Assembly (NCBI RefSeq): GCF_014646695.1
Contig: NZ_BMNT01000008.1
Span: 111,548-175,547 of the forward strand
Source of the DNA: Sphaerisporangium melleum
Lineage (GTDB): Bacteria > Actinomycetota > Actinomycetes > Streptosporangiales > Streptosporangiaceae
Direction of reading: 5' to 3'
Length of the DNA: 64,000 nucleotides
The notes under the pieces are model-generated. The model saw nothing but the letters and a program-made list of their open reading frames with translations. It had not been told where the DNA came from and did no database searches. Numbering within the stretch: position 1 is the stretch's first letter; each line of letters begins with the position of its first letter. Shown here one piece after another: positions 42,516 through 51,894 of the stretch. Position numbers and translations under genes: made by a program.

Positions 42516-43598
42516 TCAGGAGGCGATGGTGGTGCGGATGCGGCCGTAGGTCCGCAGGGCCAGGTCGGCGGTCTCGCGCAGCATGGAGTTGTTGAGGACC
42601 GTTCCACGTGCCTTGCGGACGGGCACGCGGACCAGCCAGTGCACTCCGGCCCCCGGAGTCGGCCGCGCGACGCGGCCCTCGGTGACCCACAGCTCCCCGG
42701 TCTTGAGCTTCTCCTTGTACTCCTTCTCGCCCCGGCCCATGTCGATGAGGCGGATGCCCGCCTCGGCGGCGCGCTCGGCCATCGCCAGGTGGTGGATCAG
42801 CCCAGGGGAGTACTTGGCGTAGGCAGGGTCGTAGGCGGGGAACCAGCCGGCGAGCGTGGTCTTGGTGCGCAACCCGAAGTGCCCGGCGACCGGACGGCCA
42901 TCGACGTAGATCATGTCGAGCTGGCCCGCGAAGTGCTCGGTGTCCACCTGAAGCAGGTTGCGCACCAGGCGCACGATCCACGGGCGGGCGAACCGGTCGC
43001 TGCGGCCGGTGCGGCGGTACTGGTCGGTCTTCCAGGTCAGCAGCGTGTGCAGCACCGACTCGTCGGAGACGCCGTAGTCGTGGCGTAGCGTGCCGTGGTC
43101 GCGCTGCAGCTTGCGCGACTTGTACGCGGTGGACTTGTAGGTCTTGCCGGACACCTGCTTGAGCGTCTCGACGTAGGCCGGGTAGCCGTCGGACAGGTCG
43201 ATCACCGGTGAGGGGTGGCGAGTGTGCCGGACCGGGACGAGCGGCTGGCCGGCCACCAGGTGGTCGAACTCGAACACCGCCAGCCCGCAGGCCTTCATCA
43301 GCTCCTGGGTGTCGAACTCGACGTCCTTGGCGTGCACCATGCCCTGGGCGTCGGTGAGTCCCGCGGCGACGGGCATGCCGATGCCGAACTGGTGGCGCTC
43401 GAAGGGGAAGAACCCCACGATGTCGCCACCGTCGCTCAGCACCGCCACCCGCGCCTGCTCGCGCACCCGCCCGGTCTCGATCGTGAACTCAGGTGACAGG
43501 AACGGGCTGTCGAAGGCGGGATCACTCGCCTGCAGCACCCGCCATCGGGCCGTCTCGGAAGGGCCGAGCTCCCTCGGGTGGACGACGGATACGCGCAT
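42516..43598 (-). CDS. CelD/BcsL-type GNAT acyltransferase, copy 1
   Basis: 360 aa with TAGGAG five bases before the ATG. Acetyltransf_6 (BioF2/FemAB-like GNAT) architecture: the fold runs through AVLSDGGDIVGFFPFERH, the coiled KSTAYKSRKLQRDHG, TWKTDQYRRTGRSDRFARPW, and the acceptor domain GLRTKTTLAGWFPAYDPAYAKYSPG. The last includes a PGLIHHLAMAE motif. Such enzymes acylate polysaccharides or add amino acids. It is clearly paralogous to 53862-54980 (shared motifs DQYRRTGR, HFGLRT, GWFPAYDP). Not in the same operon as its paralogue. Confidence 0.85.
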   Translation of the reverse strand: MRVSVVHPRELGPSETARWRVLQASDPAFDSPFLSPEFTIETGRVREQARVAVLSDGGDIVGFFPFERHQFGIGMPVAAGLTDAQGMVHAKDVEFDTQELMKACGLAVFEFDHLVAGQPLVPVRHTRHPSPVIDLSDGYPAYVETLKQVSGKTYKSTAYKSRKLQRDHGTLRHDYGVSDESVLHTLLTWKTDQYRRTGRSDRFARPWIVRLVRNLLQVDTEHFAGQLDMIYVDGRPVAGHFGLRTKTTLAGWFPAYDPAYAKYSPGLIHHLAMAERAAEAGIRLIDMGRGEKEYKEKLKTGELWVTEGRVARPTPGAGVHWLVRVPVRKARGTVLNNSMLRETADLALRTYGRIRTTIAS

Positions 43599-43689
43599 GG
43601 GCTCCTACTGGGTGGTCCCTGTGGCATGGAAGGGCGGCCATGCCTTTACCCAGCTTGGTGCCTACCCTGTAATAGGACGATAAAGATCG

Positions 43690-43704
43690 TATCACGGTGT
43701 GATA
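43690..43704. promoter_or_regulatory. 15-bp palindrome upstream of the CelD-like gene
   Basis: TATCACGGTGTGATA, a 6-bp inverted repeat around GGT, lies 92 bp upstream of the 43598 start, in an unusually AT-rich pocket (GGACGATAAAGATCG just beside it). Candidate operator. Confidence 0.4.
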
Positions 43705-43715
43705 GGGGAATGCTG

Positions 43716-44327
43716 TTAGCGCCGTTGCCCGGCCGCTTCCCCGGCGTCCGGTGATCGGCCCGGGACGGGCACGTCCAGCCCGTCGGCGGGCTCGCCGACG
43801 ATGCGGTGGACGTCGATCGCCCCCGGGTCGCCGTCCGGGACGCCCGGCACCTGGGAGGCGCCGAAGTGGCCGCCCTTGGCCCACACCCGCATGCTGCCTT
43901 GTGCCGCCATGGACAGCGGGTACGGCAGCGGGGCGCCGGCCGGCCACCTGCGCGGGACGTGCCAGGAGTCGAGCCACGCCAGGATGTCGTCCAGTCCGTC
44001 CATCTTGCTCTCGGTGAAGGGCTCCTCGACCGAGCCCAGCACCCGGATCTGGACGCACACCCTGCCCTGCCGGTTCAGCTCGCCCGGCAGGCCGGACGCC
44101 GCCCTGGTCGGCGGGAGGGATTGGATGATCTGCCCGCTGACCGGGTTCCACACCAGGTGTGCCGGACGGGAGATCTGAACGAGTCGCTGGGCCACCGACT
44201 TGGCCGATACGCGGTGTGGGTCGGTGGGCCAAATGAACCAGACCACCCGGGGAGCTCCTCCGGCCATCGGCCCGGAGTCCTCGAGAGCGGGAATTCGACT
44301 GGCGACGGGCAGCCATGCCTGGGCCAC
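43716..44327 (-). CDS. secretable-size protein resembling an N-acetylmuramoyl-L-alanine amidase, degenerate
   Basis: 203 aa from GTG 44327 (GAGGGGG five bases upstream). The middle resembles phage/actinomycete amidase-2-type proteins: HLVWNPVSGQIIQSLPPTRAA, GRVCVQIRVLG, LAWLDSWHVPRRWPAGAPL and GGHFGASQVPGVPDGDPGAID. In active relatives the GHFGHxxVP motif has a zinc His that here is Ala-Ser. No signal peptide. It may bind rather than cut cell wall, or act on another substrate. The family call is from pattern memory only. Confidence 0.5.
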   Translation of the reverse strand: MAQAWLPVASRIPALEDSGPMAGGAPRVVWFIWPTDPHRVSAKSVAQRLVQISRPAHLVWNPVSGQIIQSLPPTRAASGLPGELNRQGRVCVQIRVLGSVEEPFTESKMDGLDDILAWLDSWHVPRRWPAGAPLPYPLSMAAQGSMRVWAKGGHFGASQVPGVPDGDPGAIDVHRIVGEPADGLDVPVPGRSPDAGEAAGQRR

Positions 44328-44529
44328 TGTGCCCCCTCAAATCCTCGGTCGTCGGTTTCATACCCCTTTCATGAAGTAGTTGACACCTTATGGGGCTTGA
44401 TTATTGGTAGGTCGTTGATCGTATTACTTGGGGCGTTACCAGGGTTATGGGAGAGTCTGGTGATATACCGGGAGCAACGGCATCCGGACGGCGGAGGGCA
44501 GGAGGCAGGGCACGTGAGGGGCTCCATGG

Positions 44530-45963
44530 GTGGGACGATTCAAGGGTCCTGCAAGCGTGAGCGGATACGGTGAGCAAGTGGTGGAGAACAGTGGCCGGCA
44601 CGCCCGACCTCGGTACATACCGCGCGGCCCCATCGCCGTCGGGGCCGGCGTCCTCGCCCTCGCCCTGGTGGTCGGCCTGCTGACCGTGGCGGCCAAGCGC
44701 GGCGGCGAGCGCCCCGGAGGCGTCGCCGCCACCATCCTCGCCACCCCCGAGCCTCCGCCCAGCCTGGAGCAGCCGCCCGTCGTCGAGAGCTGGCCGCGCT
44801 GGGGCGTCACCCACACGCAGTACAGCGCCGACAACGAGAGCGACGACGTCCGCCGCCGCGTGAGCGATCTGTTCGCCCGCGTCCCCATGCTGCAGAACCA
44901 GCACATCATGGGGTGGGGCGCGGGCAACCCCGAGCCGGCGCCCGGCAAGTACGACTTCCGGGACCTCGACCGCCGCGTGAAGCTGATGGCCGCCACCAAG
45001 GCGCAGCCGGTGCTCACGCTGTGCTGCGCGCCCGACTGGATGAAGGGCGGCCCCCAGGGGCGCACGAACTGGAGCACCATCGAGGTCGCCCCGCTGCGCG
45101 AGCACTTCGACGACTATGCCAAGCTCGCCGCCACCGTCGCCCGGCGCTATCCCACCGTCACCCACTACATGGTGTGGAACGAGTTCAAGGGCTTCTGGGA
45201 CGACGCGCACAACGACTGGGACGTCGAGGCCTACACCGACCTGTACAACCGGGTCTACGACGCCATCAAGGCCGTCAACCCCAAGATCCAGGTGGGCGGT
45301 CCGTACATCCCGATCGACAGCCACGTCAGCAGCGCCAACGCCTCGACGCTGCGCGGCCCCTGGGGCGCCGTCGACAGCAGGAACCTCGCCGGTCTGGACT
45401 ACTGGCTCAAGCACAAGAAGGGCGCCGACTTCATCGTCGTGGACGGCTCCTCGGCCACCAACGACCGCGGGCTGGTCCCCGACGAGTTCACCGCGCTCAA
45501 GAAGTTCTCCGCCGTCACCTCGTGGCTGCGCCAGCGCAGCGGCGACCTGCCGGTCTGGTGGGCCGAGTGGTACATCGCCCCGGACAACATCGAGTGGGAC
45601 GAGCAGCACCGTACGGCCGTGCAGGCCGCGGCCATGATGGAGTTCGCCAGGAGCGGCGTGGCCACCGCCCTCTACTGGAATCCCCAGCGCAAGGGCGGCG
45701 ACGACTGCCCCGGCTGCCTGTGGACCCCGGCCGACGGCGGTGAGATGCCCATGGCGGGCCTGCTCAGCGGCTTCACCCGCTGGTTCCCGGCCGGCGCCGA
45801 ACTGCTCGCCCCGCCCGTCTCCGACCCCCGCGTCCAGGTGCTCGCCGTCGAGCGTCAGATGATCATGGTCAACACCGCCGACGCCGCCATCACCGTCACC
45901 GTCGACGGCAAGAAGTTCGAACTCCCCCCCTACGCCGTCCAGTGGAGCGACCGCGGCCAGTGA
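44530..45963 (+). CDS. membrane-anchored glycoside hydrolase (GH39-like)
   Basis: 477 aa from GTG 44530 (GTG 44557 or 44578 are alternatives). Basic N-terminus, one membrane helix (AVGAGVLALALVVGLLTVAA), short Pro spacer, then a (beta/alpha)8 hydrolase domain. Acid/base Glu is in HYMVWNEFKGFW near residue 218 and the nucleophile Glu probably in LPVWWAEWYIAP near 347, the layout of GH39/clan A. It faces outward and probably trims the surface polysaccharide made by the adjacent operon. The hydrolase is divergent from the amidase-like gene and convergent with the polysaccharide operon. Confidence 0.78.
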   Translation: MGRFKGPASVSGYGEQVVENSGRHARPRYIPRGPIAVGAGVLALALVVGLLTVAAKRGGERPGGVAATILATPEPPPSLEQPPVVESWPRWGVTHTQYSADNESDDVRRRVSDLFARVPMLQNQHIMGWGAGNPEPAPGKYDFRDLDRRVKLMAATKAQPVLTLCCAPDWMKGGPQGRTNWSTIEVAPLREHFDDYAKLAATVARRYPTVTHYMVWNEFKGFWDDAHNDWDVEAYTDLYNRVYDAIKAVNPKIQVGGPYIPIDSHVSSANASTLRGPWGAVDSRNLAGLDYWLKHKKGADFIVVDGSSATNDRGLVPDEFTALKKFSAVTSWLRQRSGDLPVWWAEWYIAPDNIEWDEQHRTAVQAAAMMEFARSGVATALYWNPQRKGGDDCPGCLWTPADGGEMPMAGLLSGFTRWFPAGAELLAPPVSDPRVQVLAVERQMIMVNTADAAITVTVDGKKFELPPYAVQWSDRGQ

Positions 45964-46026
45964 CACCCCACTGCCCCAGCGGCGGGTGTTCGACCGGAGA
46001 GCCGCGGGCGGGAATCCGAGGACCGC

Positions 46027-46104
46027 GTGCGCGAGTTCCGTGGCCTCGCCGAGAGCGTGGTGGCGCGGCTGGGTGAGATCGAGGGGGAGCGGAACGCCGT
46101 CTGA
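46027..46104 (+). CDS. possible 25-aa ORF after the glycoside hydrolase
   Basis: In the same frame as the hydrolase, beyond its stop, GTG 46027 has GAGGA four bases upstream and opens a short frame ending at 46104, before the terminator. Codons nearly all end in G or C. The product (VREFRGLAESVVARLGEIEG start) is one amphipathic helix. It could be a real micropeptide or the last piece of a lost gene; the open frame continues upstream to the hydrolase stop. Confidence 0.25.
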   Translation: MREFRGLAESVVARLGEIEGERNAV

Positions 46105-46107
46105 CGG

Positions 46108-46137
46108 AGCGGGGGCGTCACCGGTGACGCCCCCGCT
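46108..46137. terminator. perfect bidirectional hairpin
   Basis: A 30-bp perfect palindrome (arm AGCGGGGGCGTCACC) just before the end of the minus-strand operon at 46140 and after the plus-strand hydrolase. Its lack of a loop fits a cruciform-like bidirectional terminator. Confidence 0.8.
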
Positions 46138-46139
46138 GA

Positions 46140-49100
46140 TTACGAGGTCAGGGTGAGGAAGCGCTCGACGATGACGGCCAGGGCGATCGCCGTCGTCAGC
46201 AGGCCGGCCAGCACCAACCGGCGGCGTCCCCGGGTGATGCGCCCAGGAGAGCGCAACCTGGCCAGCTCCGCCGCGAACAGCGTGCACGCCGACAGCGCCA
46301 GCGCCACCAGGCCGACCGGCGTCCACGGCGTGGACCGGTCGCCCACCATCGTCACCGGCTGCGGCGGCGGGATCTCCGCCCCCTTCGGGTAGGTGCGCAG
46401 CGTGTAGAGGGCGGCGTCCCGGTTGGCGTACACCTGCTTCAGCCGTGTCGAGGCGTCCAGCGCCGCACGGAAGCTCTCCCCCCAGCGGGCGGGGAAGCCG
46501 TGGTTGAGCTCCAGGTACGCCGCCTGGCCGCGCGTGGCGATCAGGAAGGTGTTGGGCGCCTTGCCGCGCAGCGCGGTGAGCACCCCCTGCAGGTCGGCCG
46601 GGTCCTTGGTGACCAGCGCCTGGTCGTACTCCACCCGGTCGATGTCGCGCTCGCGCCACGGGATGGTGGGCGTGACCTCCTCGCCGATCACCGGCACCAG
46701 GTACAGCACGCGGGCGCTCGGCCGGTCGTGCTCGTAGACATAGTGCAGGGCCGCGGCCTCGCCCGTGGTGACCCGCTCGAACTTCTCGTTGCCGTACCGT
46801 GCGACCAGGAAGGCACCGGACAGCACCAGCGCGGTCACCGCTGCGAGCACCACCGAGACCCGGCGCGTCGTCCCCGGCGCGAACCGCTGGGTGCGCCGCC
46901 TGATCGGCACCGTCTCGCCCTCGCGCTCGTCGGTGGTCACCGCCGGCAGGTTGGGGAAGAACGCGTACGCGCCGAGGATGCAGGCCGCGGGCAGTGCGAA
47001 CATGTAGACCCGCAGGCCGATCTCGCCGCCGTAGCTCTGCAGGCCGAGCGCCAGCGTCGGAACGCCGAGCAGGATCACCGCCGCCCGGTCGCCGACGCCG
47101 CGGCGCAGCCGGCGCAGCAGGCCGACGGCCGCGCACAGCAGGATCACCCCGCAGATCGCGAGCCGCACCTGGAGCACGATCGCGTGCTGCGGGTCGGTGC
47201 CCTCCAGCCGGTCACCGGTGTTCTCCTGCAGGTTGGCGAAGATCTTGCCGATGCCGCCGAACAGCTCGTCGATGCGGCCGCTCCAGAACGGCGTCGCCTG
47301 GTAGTTGATCCAGGCCAGCACGAGCAGCCCGAGCAGCACCGGCAGCGCCAGCGACAGCGTGCTGCGGCGCAGCAGGATGAGGCCGGTCAGCGCGCCCATC
47401 ATCATGAACGGAGTGATCTGATGGGTCGCCGTGGTCGCGACGAACAGGCCGAACAGCAGCGTCAGCAGCACCACCCGGTCGGTCACCGTCGTCGGCCGCG
47501 CGGGCAGCTCCCCAGGGGTGAGCCGGTCGAGCCGGGCCAGCAGCCGGCGCACGAACCCCTTGGCGGGCAGCGGCGCCGTCCGCGGCTCGGCCCGGCCGAA
47601 CCAGCGCATCAGGATCGCCACGAACACCAGGTACAGCGCGAAGGTGAACCCCTGGGGCGAGAAATAGTCCTGCCCGATCCACTGCACGACGATGAAGAGC
47701 AGCGCGGCGAACCACCGGGCCCGGGTGGTGGCCACGATCTGGCGCAGGATCAGGACGAACGGCAGAAGGTACAGCAGGTTGGACACCAGCGGCGTCCACT
47801 GGAGCACCATCGACGGGTCGTCCACCCCGGCCGCGCGCAGCGCGAACCCGAACAACGCGAAGAACCCCGGCCAGGCGAAACGCGCGTCCAGGCCCGGTAG
47901 GGCCTCCCCGGCCCGGCCGATGTACTCGGCGAAGCCGGCGTGCACCCACGCCGTGGGGAAGCGCGGCTCGGTCTCGACCAGCGCCGCCGCCCCGTGCAGC
48001 GTGAAGGTCACCGCGGCGAGCTGGAACAGCAGCACGCCCTTGCGGTCGGTGTTCTGGGTCAGCGTCACGAAGAACGACACGATGATCATCGCGATCGACG
48101 CGAAGGCCGTGATCGGCAGGACCGAGATCAGGCCGAGGCCGTTGAGCTGGTCCAGGTCGACGCCGCGCATGGCCCCGTGCGGCACCTTGAGCGCCAGCAC
48201 GTACATGGCCAGGCCCTCGAGGGTGAGCAGCGGCGGCAGCCAGGACGCCGCGCTCGCCGCCAGGCGAGCCGGCAGGGACGGCTCCGCCGCCCGCCCGCCC
48301 GCCGCATCGGCGGCCGCGCCCTTCGCCGGAGGCGCCGGCGCCTCTGTCACCGCGTGCCCATCCGCAGGGGCGTCCGTCACCGAGCGCTCGCCCGCGGGCA
48401 CGTCTGTGACCGCGAGTCCGCCCGGAGGCGCGTCTGTGACCGCGTGTTCGTCCGCAGGCGCTTCCTGCGCCGCGCTCTCGGCGGCGAGCAGCTCCTGCAG
48501 CGAACGGGCGGAGGCGGGCCCACCCTTGGCGGGGCGGTCCTTGGCCGGGCGGCCGGGAGCGCTGCGGGGCCGTGCGGCCGGGGCCACAGGGCCGGCCTGT
48601 GCGGTCGACGGCAGGGGGAGCGAGAACACCTGCGTGACGTCCTGATCGGCGGGCTCGTCCGTCTCCGCGCCGCCCGACGGCGAGCCGCCGGAACCGGCCC
48701 CGGCCTTGCCGGCCGTCAGGTCGCCGGTGGGGCGAGCGAGAGGAAGAGCGACCGGGCGCGGCAGTTCGGAGGTGACGTCCGGGTCGATGTCGTCATCGGC
48801 CGTGCCGCCGCCGGAGACGTCCACGACAACGGCGTCCGCGTGACCGGCGCCGTCGCCTTCCCCGTTGCCTTCCCCGTCTCCGTCTCCCGCAGCGTCGCCG
48901 TCGGCCGCAGTGTCTCCGTCGGCCGCCGTGGCGTCCTCCCCGGCGCCCGACCCGCCCTCCGCGCCCTCGTCCGCGACCTCGCCGGGACTCGCCTCCGCAG
49001 GGTCGTTCCCGTCGGTGGTCGCCTCTTCAGGCGCGAGCGTCGTGCTCACCACGTCACCGGTCGCTTCGTCCACGTCGGGAGACGCATCGCCGGTGTCCGC

Positions 49101-49661
49101 GGGGGTCTCGTCCGCGTCTGTGGTCGTCTTTTCGGGGGCGAGCGTCGTGTCCGTCACGTCACTGGTCGTTTCGTCCGTGCCAGTGATCGCTTCCGGTTCG
49201 CCCGCGCCTGCGGGGGTCTCGTCCGCGTCGGCGGTCGCGGTCTCCGGGGCGAGCGTCGTGTCGGTCACGTTACTGGTCGCTTCCGGGTCGTCGGGAGACG
49301 CATCGCCGGTGTCCGCAGGGCTCTCGTCCGGGCCGGCGGCCGCTTCCTCCGGGGCGGGTGTCGCTTCCGCGGCGGCGCCGGTCCCCTGGGCCGTGTCAGG
49401 GCTCGCCTCGCCGGGAGTCGCGTCATCCTGGTCCGGGCCGGTCTCGTCCGGGCCGGGAGTCGCTTCTCCCGCGTCGGGACTCGTCCCGTCCACGTCGCCG
49501 GCCGGCTCGTGCTCGCCGGTGGGCTCCTGCTCCGCGGTGGACGGGGTCTCGTCCCCGGGGGCGGGGGGCCGGTTGCGGGCGTGGTCGTCCGCCTCGGTGG
49601 CGATCTTCGTCGCCGTCTCGTCGGTCACCTCGTCGCCCGTCCGTTGCCTCACGAAGACCAT
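46140..49661 (-). CDS. large polytopic membrane protein with long acidic N-terminal tail
   Basis: 1173 aa; its start overlaps the flippase gene by 13 nt. Residues 1-480 are disordered and acidic, made of Asp/Glu/Thr/Ala/Pro repeats around the motif TDTTLAPE (three variants) and later AVTDAPADGHAVTEAP-type units. Residues ~490-1000 hold about twelve membrane helices, then an outer loop domain (~1010-1110; HYVYEHDRPSARVLYLVPV) and a final helix. The layout resembles actinobacterial O-antigen polymerase-like/ glycosyltransferase-C-type membrane proteins. As last gene of the operon with a flippase, it is probably the polymerase or a lipid-linked sugar transferase; this is inference. Confidence 0.72.
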   Translation of the reverse strand: MVFVRQRTGDEVTDETATKIATEADDHARNRPPAPGDETPSTAEQEPTGEHEPAGDVDGTSPDAGEATPGPDETGPDQDDATPGEASPDTAQGTGAAAEATPAPEEAAAGPDESPADTGDASPDDPEATSNVTDTTLAPETATADADETPAGAGEPEAITGTDETTSDVTDTTLAPEKTTTDADETPADTGDASPDVDEATGDVVSTTLAPEEATTDGNDPAEASPGEVADEGAEGGSGAGEDATAADGDTAADGDAAGDGDGEGNGEGDGAGHADAVVVDVSGGGTADDDIDPDVTSELPRPVALPLARPTGDLTAGKAGAGSGGSPSGGAETDEPADQDVTQVFSLPLPSTAQAGPVAPAARPRSAPGRPAKDRPAKGGPASARSLQELLAAESAAQEAPADEHAVTDAPPGGLAVTDVPAGERSVTDAPADGHAVTEAPAPPAKGAAADAAGGRAAEPSLPARLAASAASWLPPLLTLEGLAMYVLALKVPHGAMRGVDLDQLNGLGLISVLPITAFASIAMIIVSFFVTLTQNTDRKGVLLFQLAAVTFTLHGAAALVETEPRFPTAWVHAGFAEYIGRAGEALPGLDARFAWPGFFALFGFALRAAGVDDPSMVLQWTPLVSNLLYLLPFVLILRQIVATTRARWFAALLFIVVQWIGQDYFSPQGFTFALYLVFVAILMRWFGRAEPRTAPLPAKGFVRRLLARLDRLTPGELPARPTTVTDRVVLLTLLFGLFVATTATHQITPFMMMGALTGLILLRRSTLSLALPVLLGLLVLAWINYQATPFWSGRIDELFGGIGKIFANLQENTGDRLEGTDPQHAIVLQVRLAICGVILLCAAVGLLRRLRRGVGDRAAVILLGVPTLALGLQSYGGEIGLRVYMFALPAACILGAYAFFPNLPAVTTDEREGETVPIRRRTQRFAPGTTRRVSVVLAAVTALVLSGAFLVARYGNEKFERVTTGEAAALHYVYEHDRPSARVLYLVPVIGEEVTPTIPWRERDIDRVEYDQALVTKDPADLQGVLTALRGKAPNTFLIATRGQAAYLELNHGFPARWGESFRAALDASTRLKQVYANRDAALYTLRTYPKGAEIPPPQPVTMVGDRSTPWTPVGLVALALSACTLFAAELARLRSPGRITRGRRRLVLAGLLTTAIALAVIVERFLTLTS

Positions 49662-51097
49662 GATGCTGCCTCAGGCTCCTCACCCGTGCCGGGCGTACCC
49701 GGGACGGCGGAGCCGCGGAGCACTTTGCGCAGTCCCGGCAGGATCAGCAGGGCGACCAGGACCTCGCTGAACAGCAGCCCGTATCCCACCGCGGTGATGC
49801 CCGCGACCGGCAGCAGGATGATCGAGGAGGACAGCACCAGCACCGCCAGGCCGATCTGCACCGCCGCGAGCAGACGCGCCTCGCTGCGGGCCCGGAGCGA
49901 GCTCAGGTAGATCTCGATGAGCACGCGCGGGAGCACGGCGATCGCCATCAGCCGCAGCAGCGGTGCGCCGTGCTCGGCGAAGCCGGGGCCGAACACCGAC
50001 AGGATGAGCGGGGCGGCGGCGACGGTGACCGCCACCGCCGGAATGATGATCAGGTACGACCGGCGCAGCGCCTGCAGGCAGTTGGCCGCCAGCCGGGACC
50101 GGTCGCCGGACCCCTCCACCGTGAGCGAGGTGGCCATGTTGATGGCCAGCAGTTCGATCATCGCCCCTAAGGTCTGCGGGATCGCGAAGTAACCGAACAG
50201 CTCTCCGCTGACCCGCGAGGCGACGTACACCGGCAGGAAATAGACGATCGCCAGGATGGACAAGGCCCCGGGGTAGTCGCCGGCGAGGAACCGGCCGATC
50301 TCGCGCAGCCGGGGCGGCCGGGATCCGGCGGGCGTCCGGGCGGCGTGCCGGGGCACCAGCACGCCGAAGATGAGCAGGTTGATGGGGATGAGCGCCAGCG
50401 CGGTCGGCACGACCCAGGAGACGTAGATGCCGTCCCTGGGGAGCGTGCCCGCCACGGCGACGAGCAGGCCCATCTTGACCAGGCCGAAGGCGAAGCTGTT
50501 CACCGGCACCCAGACGGCCTGGCGCATGCCGGCGAGCGCGACGTCCTGCAGGGTGAACACCGTCCAGATGGCCACCGACGCCAGGAAGAACAGGCCGGGG
50601 CCGACGCCCGCCAGCGTGGCGTAGTTCTCGCCCCAGAACGGGAGCGTCAGCAGGAAGCCGAGCGCCGCCACCAGGGCGGTCAGCGTGGCGATGAAGTATC
50701 CGCGCGCGATGAGCCCGCCGGTGCGCCGGCCGGCCACCGGGATGAACCGGGCGAGCGCGCCGGTCAGCCCGAGCGCGATGAGCCCGGCGAACAGCCGCAT
50801 CGCGGTGATCAGCGCCTGGCTGCGGCCGAAGTCCTCCGGCGCGTACAGCCGGGCGGCCAGCAGCCAGTAACCCATGCCGAGCACCGCGGTGATCCCGGTG
50901 TTGGCCATCAGCGCGTAGCCGTTCAGGAACAGCGGATTGCGCAGGTCACGAAGGAGACGCCGCCGCAGGACGGTCAACCTCCCTGCGGTCTCCCCGGCGT
51001 CCGCCGCCTCCGGCCGGTCACCGGTCACGGTCGTCTTCACGGTCGCGTCACCCCCCTCGTCGACGCGCGGCGTCTTCCCCGCGGTTACGTCACTCAC
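49649..51097 (-). CDS. polysaccharide flippase (Wzx/MATE-like)
   Basis: 482 aa from GTG 51097. A ~45-residue soluble N-terminus, then about 12-14 membrane helices (MANTGITAVLGMGYWLLAARLYAPEDFGRSQAL is the typical start of polysaccharide biosynthesis/flippase proteins). It should turn lipid-linked glycan units to the outer face. It overlaps the deacetylase gene by 8 nt upstream and the 1173-aa gene by 13 nt downstream, fixing them in one transcript. Confidence 0.87.
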   Translation of the reverse strand: MSDVTAGKTPRVDEGGDATVKTTVTGDRPEAADAGETAGRLTVLRRRLLRDLRNPLFLNGYALMANTGITAVLGMGYWLLAARLYAPEDFGRSQALITAMRLFAGLIALGLTGALARFIPVAGRRTGGLIARGYFIATLTALVAALGFLLTLPFWGENYATLAGVGPGLFFLASVAIWTVFTLQDVALAGMRQAVWVPVNSFAFGLVKMGLLVAVAGTLPRDGIYVSWVVPTALALIPINLLIFGVLVPRHAARTPAGSRPPRLREIGRFLAGDYPGALSILAIVYFLPVYVASRVSGELFGYFAIPQTLGAMIELLAINMATSLTVEGSGDRSRLAANCLQALRRSYLIIIPAVAVTVAAAPLILSVFGPGFAEHGAPLLRLMAIAVLPRVLIEIYLSSLRARSEARLLAAVQIGLAVLVLSSSIILLPVAGITAVGYGLLFSEVLVALLILPGLRKVLRGSAVPGTPGTGEEPEAASWSS

Positions 51098-51890
51098 GCC
51101 CTACCACTTGACGCAGGCCGTAGCGGGTGCGGCGAACCATCGCGTACCCCTTGGTCAGCGCGTGTTCCTTCAGATAGATGATCGGCACGCCGCGGCCCTC
51201 GACGGCCCGCCGGAAGCGGTTCATCGTCGTGGAGCGGCTCACCGTCAGCCGAGGGAGCGCCATCACGTCGTCGTCGTCCCCGGCCAGGGCGTTGGCCACG
51301 GCGCAGGCCGCCCAGTAGCCGGCCTTGCGGACCTCCTTGCGCACCCGGGCACTGGAGTAGCCGTACGGGTAGGCCATCGTGGCGACCGGCCGGCCGACCT
51401 TGTCCTCCAGCAGGGCCTTGTTGCGGCGGAGCTCCTGGCGCAGCGCCGCGTCGGGTAACTGGTCGAGCTGCGGGTGGCTGTGGCTGTGCCCGGCGATCTC
51501 GACGCCGCACGAGACGGCCTCGCGGGCCTGGCTCCAGCTCAGCATCTTGTCCAGCGGCCGGCCGGCGGCGTCGCGACCGGCGTCGCTCACCCACCCGCTG
51601 GTCAGGAACACCGTCGCGGGGAAGTCGAGCCGTTCGAGGACGGGCAGCGCCTCGCCGTGGAAGTCGGCGTACCCGTCGTCGAAGGTGATGACCACCGGCC
51701 GGTCGGGCACCGGGGCGCCCCCGGTGCCGTACAGCGTGGCGACCAGGTCGCCCAGGGTGAGCGCGGTGAAACCGCGGTCCTTCAGATAGGTCATCTGGGA
51801 CTCGAACACCGAGGGGCGGACCGCCAGCGGCCGGGTGGCGCTGTTGGGGCGGTCGGTCACCGAGTGGTACATCAGGATCGGCACGCGCAT
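51090..51890 (-). CDS. polysaccharide deacetylase (NodB-like, CE4)
   Basis: 266 aa. NodB motifs are complete: MT1 TFDDGYAD near residue 70, MT2 HSHSHPQL near 135 (metal His pair) and the YPYGYSS motif. It removes N- or O-acetyl groups from a hexosamine polymer. No signal peptide or membrane helix is seen, so it may act in the cytosol on a lipid-linked precursor or leave by another route. Part of the coupled operon. Confidence 0.9.
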   Translation of the reverse strand: MRVPILMYHSVTDRPNSATRPLAVRPSVFESQMTYLKDRGFTALTLGDLVATLYGTGGAPVPDRPVVITFDDGYADFHGEALPVLERLDFPATVFLTSGWVSDAGRDAAGRPLDKMLSWSQAREAVSCGVEIAGHSHSHPQLDQLPDAALRQELRRNKALLEDKVGRPVATMAYPYGYSSARVRKEVRKAGYWAACAVANALAGDDDDVMALPRLTVSRSTTMNRFRRAVEGRGVPIIYLKEHALTKGYAMVRRTRYGLRQVVGRE

Positions 51891-51894
51891 GGTG

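Noticed and set aside
44401..47136. 911-codon minus-strand frame over the GH39-like gene
   Set aside because: Shadow of the hydrolase and of the 1173-aa gene; no coherent domain.
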